Assembly: GCF_900094795.1 (NCBI RefSeq) | Contig: NZ_FMBC01000003.1 | Span: 62,001 to 126,000, forward strand | Direction of reading: 5' to 3' | DNA length: 64,000 nt | Source of the DNA: Kosakonia oryziphila | GTDB lineage: Bacteria; Pseudomonadota; Gammaproteobacteria; Enterobacterales; Enterobacteriaceae | Shown here: in pieces, positions 61,808 to 64,000 of the stretch | How the letters are laid out: the number at the start of each line of letters is the position of its first letter | Position numbering within the stretch: the stretch's first letter is position 1 | The notes under the pieces: model-generated | The model's database searches: none | The model's input: the letters and a program-made list of their open reading frames with translations, nothing else | What the model was told of the DNA's origin: nothing | Program-made: the position numbers and the translations under genes

Positions 61808-62320
61808 ATGAGCCAGGTCAGTGCTGAATTTATTCCGCTCAGGCTTGCTATTTTGACGGTGTCAAACCGTCGTGGCGAAGAGGATGATACCTCCGGTCAC
61901 TGGCTGCGCGACGCCGCACACGATGCCGGTCATCAACTGGTGGCGAAAGCCATTGTCACAGAGAACCGTTACGCGATCCGTGCGCAGGTTTCTGCGTGGA
62001 TCGCCAGCGACGACGTGCAGGTGGTGCTGATCACCGGCGGTACGGGGCTGACCGAGGGCGATCAGGTGCCTGAAGCACTGCTGCCGCTGTTCGATCGCGA
62101 AGTTGAGGGGTTTGGTGAAGTGTTCCGCATGCTCTCCTTCGAAGAGATTGGCACCGCGACGTTGCAGTCCCGCGCGGTGGCCGGTATCGCCAACAGGATG
62201 CTGATTTTCGCCATGCCCGGTTCGACAAAAGCCTGTCGCACTGCCTGGGAAAATATCATTGCGCCGCAGCTTGATGCGCGCACGCGTCCGTGTAATTTCC
62301 ATCCCCATCTTAAGAAATAA
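61808..62320 (+). CDS. moaB: Molybdopterin adenylyltransferase-like protein MoaB
   Basis: A 170-residue MogA/MoaB family protein with RLAILTVSNRRGEEDDTSG at the start and the molybdopterin-binding ITGGTGLTEGDQVPEAL (about 77-93). FAMPGSTKACRTAWE is near the end. In E. coli MoaB is dispensable because Mog does the adenylylation. It lies 17 bases after moaA behind AAGGAG. Confidence 0.95.
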   Translation: MSQVSAEFIPLRLAILTVSNRRGEEDDTSGHWLRDAAHDAGHQLVAKAIVTENRYAIRAQVSAWIASDDVQVVLITGGTGLTEGDQVPEALLPLFDREVEGFGEVFRMLSFEEIGTATLQSRAVAGIANRMLIFAMPGSTKACRTAWENIIAPQLDARTRPCNFHPHLKK

Positions 62321-62323
62321 GTT

Positions 62324-62809
62324 ATGTCACAACTGACCCATATTAATGCTGAGGGTGAGGCGCATATGGTGGATGTTTCCGCCAAGGCCGAAACCGTTCG
62401 TGAAGCGCGCGCGGAAGCGTTTGTCACTATGCAGGCTCGCACGCTGGCGATGATTGTCGAAGGCAGCCACCATAAAGGCGATGTGTTTGCCACCGCGCGT
62501 ATTGCGGGCATTCAGGCGGCGAAACGCACCTGGGAGTTGATCCCGTTGTGCCATCCGCTACTGCTGAGCAAAGTGGAAGTCCAGTTGCAGGCGCAGCCGG
62601 AGCACAGCCGTGTGCGTATCGAAGCGGTTTGCCGTCTGAGCGGTAAAACCGGCGTCGAAATGGAAGCGCTGACGGCGGCTTCAGTTGCCGCGCTGACTAT
62701 CTACGATATGTGTAAAGCCGTGCAGAAAGATATGGTGATAGGCCCGGTGCGCCTGCTGGAAAAAAGCGGCGGCAAATCGGGGGATTTTAAGGTGAAACAC
62801 GATGATTAA
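62324..62809 (+). CDS. moaC: Cyclic pyranopterin monophosphate synthase MoaC
   Basis: A 161-residue hexameric enzyme that finishes cyclic pyranopterin monophosphate together with Moa[38 protein letters not shown] with the catalytic His-rich segment, [20 protein letters not shown] (with catalytic Asp128 and Lys131) and [14 protein letters not shown] are all intact. It overlaps moaD by eight bases. Confidence 0.96.
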   Translation: MSQLTHINAEGEAHMVDVSAKAETVREARAEAFVTMQARTLAMIVEGSHHKGDVFATARIAGIQAAKRTWELIPLCHPLLLSKVEVQLQAQPEHSRVRIEAVCRLSGKTGVEMEALTAASVAALTIYDMCKAVQKDMVIGPVRLLEKSGGKSGDFKVKHDD

Positions 62810-63047
62810 TATTCTTTTCTTTGCGCAGGTGCGCGAGCTGGTCGGCTGCGACAGCCTGGTTTCGGAGACGGTTTTCCCGTCTGTAGAAGCGCTGCGCCAG
62901 CATCTGGCGGCAAAGAGCGATCGCTGGGCGCTGGCGCTCGAAGAGGGTAAGCTGCTGGCGGCGGTGAACCAGACGCTGGTCAGCTTCGAACACCCGTTGA
63001 GTAGCGGTGATGAAGTGGCGTTTTTCCCGCCGGTCACCGGAGGCTGA
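62802..63047 (+). CDS. moaD: Molybdopterin synthase sulfur carrier subunit MoaD
   Basis: An 81-residue ubiquitin-like protein ending in FPPVTGG, whose C-terminal Gly-Gly carries the thiocarboxylate. It gives sulfur to the precursor in MoaE. It overlaps moaC at its start and ends one base before the moaE start. Confidence 0.96.
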   Translation: MINILFFAQVRELVGCDSLVSETVFPSVEALRQHLAAKSDRWALALEEGKLLAAVNQTLVSFEHPLSSGDEVAFFPPVTGG

Positions 63048-63048
63048 A

Positions 63049-63501
63049 ATGAGTGAAACACGAATTTGTGTCGAGCGCGCGGCATTTAACGTCGGAGAAG
63101 AGTACAACTGGCTGGCGGCGAATGAGGAAGATGGCGCCGTGGTGACGTTTACCGGCAAAGTGCGTAACCACAATCTCGGCGACAGCGTCAGTGCATTAAC
63201 ACTGGAGCACTACCCCGGCATGACTGAAAAATCGCTGGCGGAAATTGTCGAAGAGGCTCGTGGCCGCTGGCCGCTTGGCCGTGTAACGGTTTATCACCGC
63301 GTCGGGGAACTCTGGCCGGGTGATGAAATCGTGTTTGTCGGCGTCGCCAGCGCCCATCGCAGCAGCGCCTTTGATGCCGGGCAATTTATTATGGATTACC
63401 TGAAAACCCGTGCGCCGTTCTGGAAGCGTGAGGCCACTGCGGAAGGCGATCGCTGGGTTGAAGCCCGCGACAGCGATAAACAGGCTGCACAGCGTTGGTA
63501 A
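63049..63501 (+). CDS. moaE: Molybdopterin synthase catalytic subunit MoaE
   Basis: A 150-residue catalytic partner of MoaD. The family blocks GAVVTFTGKVRNHN, LEHYPGMTEKSL, and HRVGELWPGDEIVFVGVASAHRSSAFDA are present. The catalytic lysines are in DYLKTRAPFWKRE (about Lys119 and Lys126). An earlier in-frame codon inside moaD is rejected, because ATG 63049 gives the K-12 start MSETRI. It is the last gene of moaABCDE. Confidence 0.96.
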   Translation: MSETRICVERAAFNVGEEYNWLAANEEDGAVVTFTGKVRNHNLGDSVSALTLEHYPGMTEKSLAEIVEEARGRWPLGRVTVYHRVGELWPGDEIVFVGVASAHRSSAFDAGQFIMDYLKTRAPFWKREATAEGDRWVEARDSDKQAAQRW

Positions 63502-63529
63502 TTCATTGAACCGGAATGTGTTAATCTTA

Positions 63530-63794
63530 GGCTGTGTCCCATAATTGTGCGCGTGTGGCGCTGATGGTCATTTTTACGCAGGGCAAGGCGCGAACGGCGA
63601 CGTTTGGGGCGCCAAATGAGCCGTGAGCAACGCAATCATGCGTAAAAATGGCCTTAGCCCTTCGGGACGCGTTTAAAAAGCGCGTTCTCTGCGTTGTCGG
63701 ACTTGAACATAGGCCCACTATGCCCTGCATCCTCCGTCTTGATAACGCGCGTTGTACCCAGCGTCGCCACCACGACCAATTACGGGACACAGCC
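63530..63794. mobile_element. TA-flanked inverted-repeat element (MITE-like)
   Basis: A 265-base element with terminal inverted repeats GGCTGTGTCCCATAATTG (63530-63547) and CAATTACGGGACACAGCC (63777-63794), matching at 17 of 18 bases. It is flanked on both sides by TA (63528-63529 and 63795-63796), as expected for a TA target duplication. Inside, CATTTTTACGCA and TGCGTAAAAATG form another inverted pair (about 63568-63651). No reading frame looks like a transposase, so it would need one in trans. Confidence 0.7.
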
Positions 63795-63825
63795 TAGTGT
63801 GTAATCCCATCTATCAGGAGTGACT

Positions 63826-64000
63826 ATGGACCGTTATCCTCGTTCTGATTCTATCGTCCAGCAGAGCCGTACCGGGCTTCAGACCTATATGGCGCAGGTC
63901 TATGGCTGGATGACCTGCGGCCTGCTGCTCACCGCGTTTGTCGCATGGTATGCGGCAAACAGTGAAGCGGTAATGTTGTTTGTCTTCTCCAGCCGGATAA
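63826..64000 (+). CDS. ybhL: Bax-inhibitor-1 family membrane protein YbhL, 5' part
   Basis: The first 58 codons of a BI-1/TMBIM family inner membrane protein. It starts MDRYPRSDSIVQQSRTGLQT, then the first helix YMAQVYGWMTCGLLLTAFVAWYA, the family's opening block. The rest is beyond the window. E. coli YbhL function is unknown; family members are calcium leak channels or membrane stress factors. The start follows CAGGAG. In K-12 it also follows moaE. Confidence 0.93.
   Translation, partial: MDRYPRSDSIVQQSRTGLQTYMAQVYGWMTCGLLLTAFVAWYAANSEAVMLFVFSSRI

Noticed and set aside
63527-63790. Possible gene inside the moaE-ybhL element
   Set aside because: The frame coincides exactly with an inverted-repeat element and shows no transposase motif.

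Overview
The window is an ordinary stretch of enterobacterial core chromosome with several accessory islets in the gaps. Gene order and protein similarity, judged from memory, place it in the Enterobacteriaceae. The TCA cluster gltA-sdhCDAB-sucABCD is followed by cydABX, tol-pal, tRNA-Lys/Val, nadA-pnuC, aroG, gal, mod, bio, uvrB and moa in the order known from Escherichia coli K-12. Many proteins differ from the K-12 versions at a visible fraction of positions. Several K-12 neighbours are absent: nothing lies between nei and gltA, mngRAB is not between sucD and cydA, and nothing lies between pgl and ybhC. I therefore favour a non-coli genus such as Citrobacter, Kluyvera, Leclercia or Enterobacter. 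The genus cannot be settled from the sequence alone.

Layout. 1-3.9 kb: end of phr, ybgI, the 5-oxoprolinase genes pxpBCA, and nei. 4-15.8 kb: gltA, divergent from sdhCDAB-sucABCD, with a repeat-filled gap between sdhB and sucA. 15.8-16.6 kb: remains of an HxlR-type regulator and an MFS transporter. 17.3-20.4 kb: cydABX-ybgE. 20.6-26.1 kb: ybgC-tolQRAB-pal-cpoB. 26.2-27.1 kb: four tRNA genes (Lys, Val, Lys, Lys), with copies of the tRNA 3' end repeated after each Lys gene. 27.2-32.7 kb: nadA-pnuC, zitB, ybgS, aroG, gpmA. 32.9-37.3 kb: galETKM with both Gal operators. 37.5-42.9 kb: modF, modE, acrZ, modABC. 42.9-47.1 kb: ybhA, pgl, ybhC, a decayed gene, ybhB. 47.1-52.2 kb: bioA and bioBFCD around the BirA operator. 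52.1-52.8 kb: an orphan UrtE-like ABC ATPase. 53-55.9 kb: uvrB behind a long leader holding DnaA boxes, a LexA box and an expanded ERIC repeat. 55.9-59.5 kb: a lipid A modification islet made of a pmrR-like microprotein gene and a PmrA-box-driven eptA-pmrA-pmrB operon. 59.5-63.5 kb: yvcK and moaABCDE behind a Moco riboswitch and a ModE operator. 63.5-64 kb: a TA-flanked inverted-repeat element, then the start of ybhL.

How the parts work together. Citrate synthase, succinate dehydrogenase, 2-oxoglutarate dehydrogenase and succinyl-CoA synthetase form one oxidative block, and cytochrome bd takes the electrons. ModE links molybdate uptake (modABC) to molybdenum cofactor synthesis (moa), with matching operators at both loci. 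The most noteworthy accessory system is the self-contained PmrA regulon next to uvrB. It comprises a sensor with a histidine-rich periplasmic loop, its regulator, the phosphoethanolamine transferase EptA and a convergent PmrR-like peptide gene, with PmrA-type boxes upstream of both transcription units. The sensor and transferase look clearly diverged from the K-12 copies, which lie elsewhere on that chromosome, so this may be a second or relocated system.
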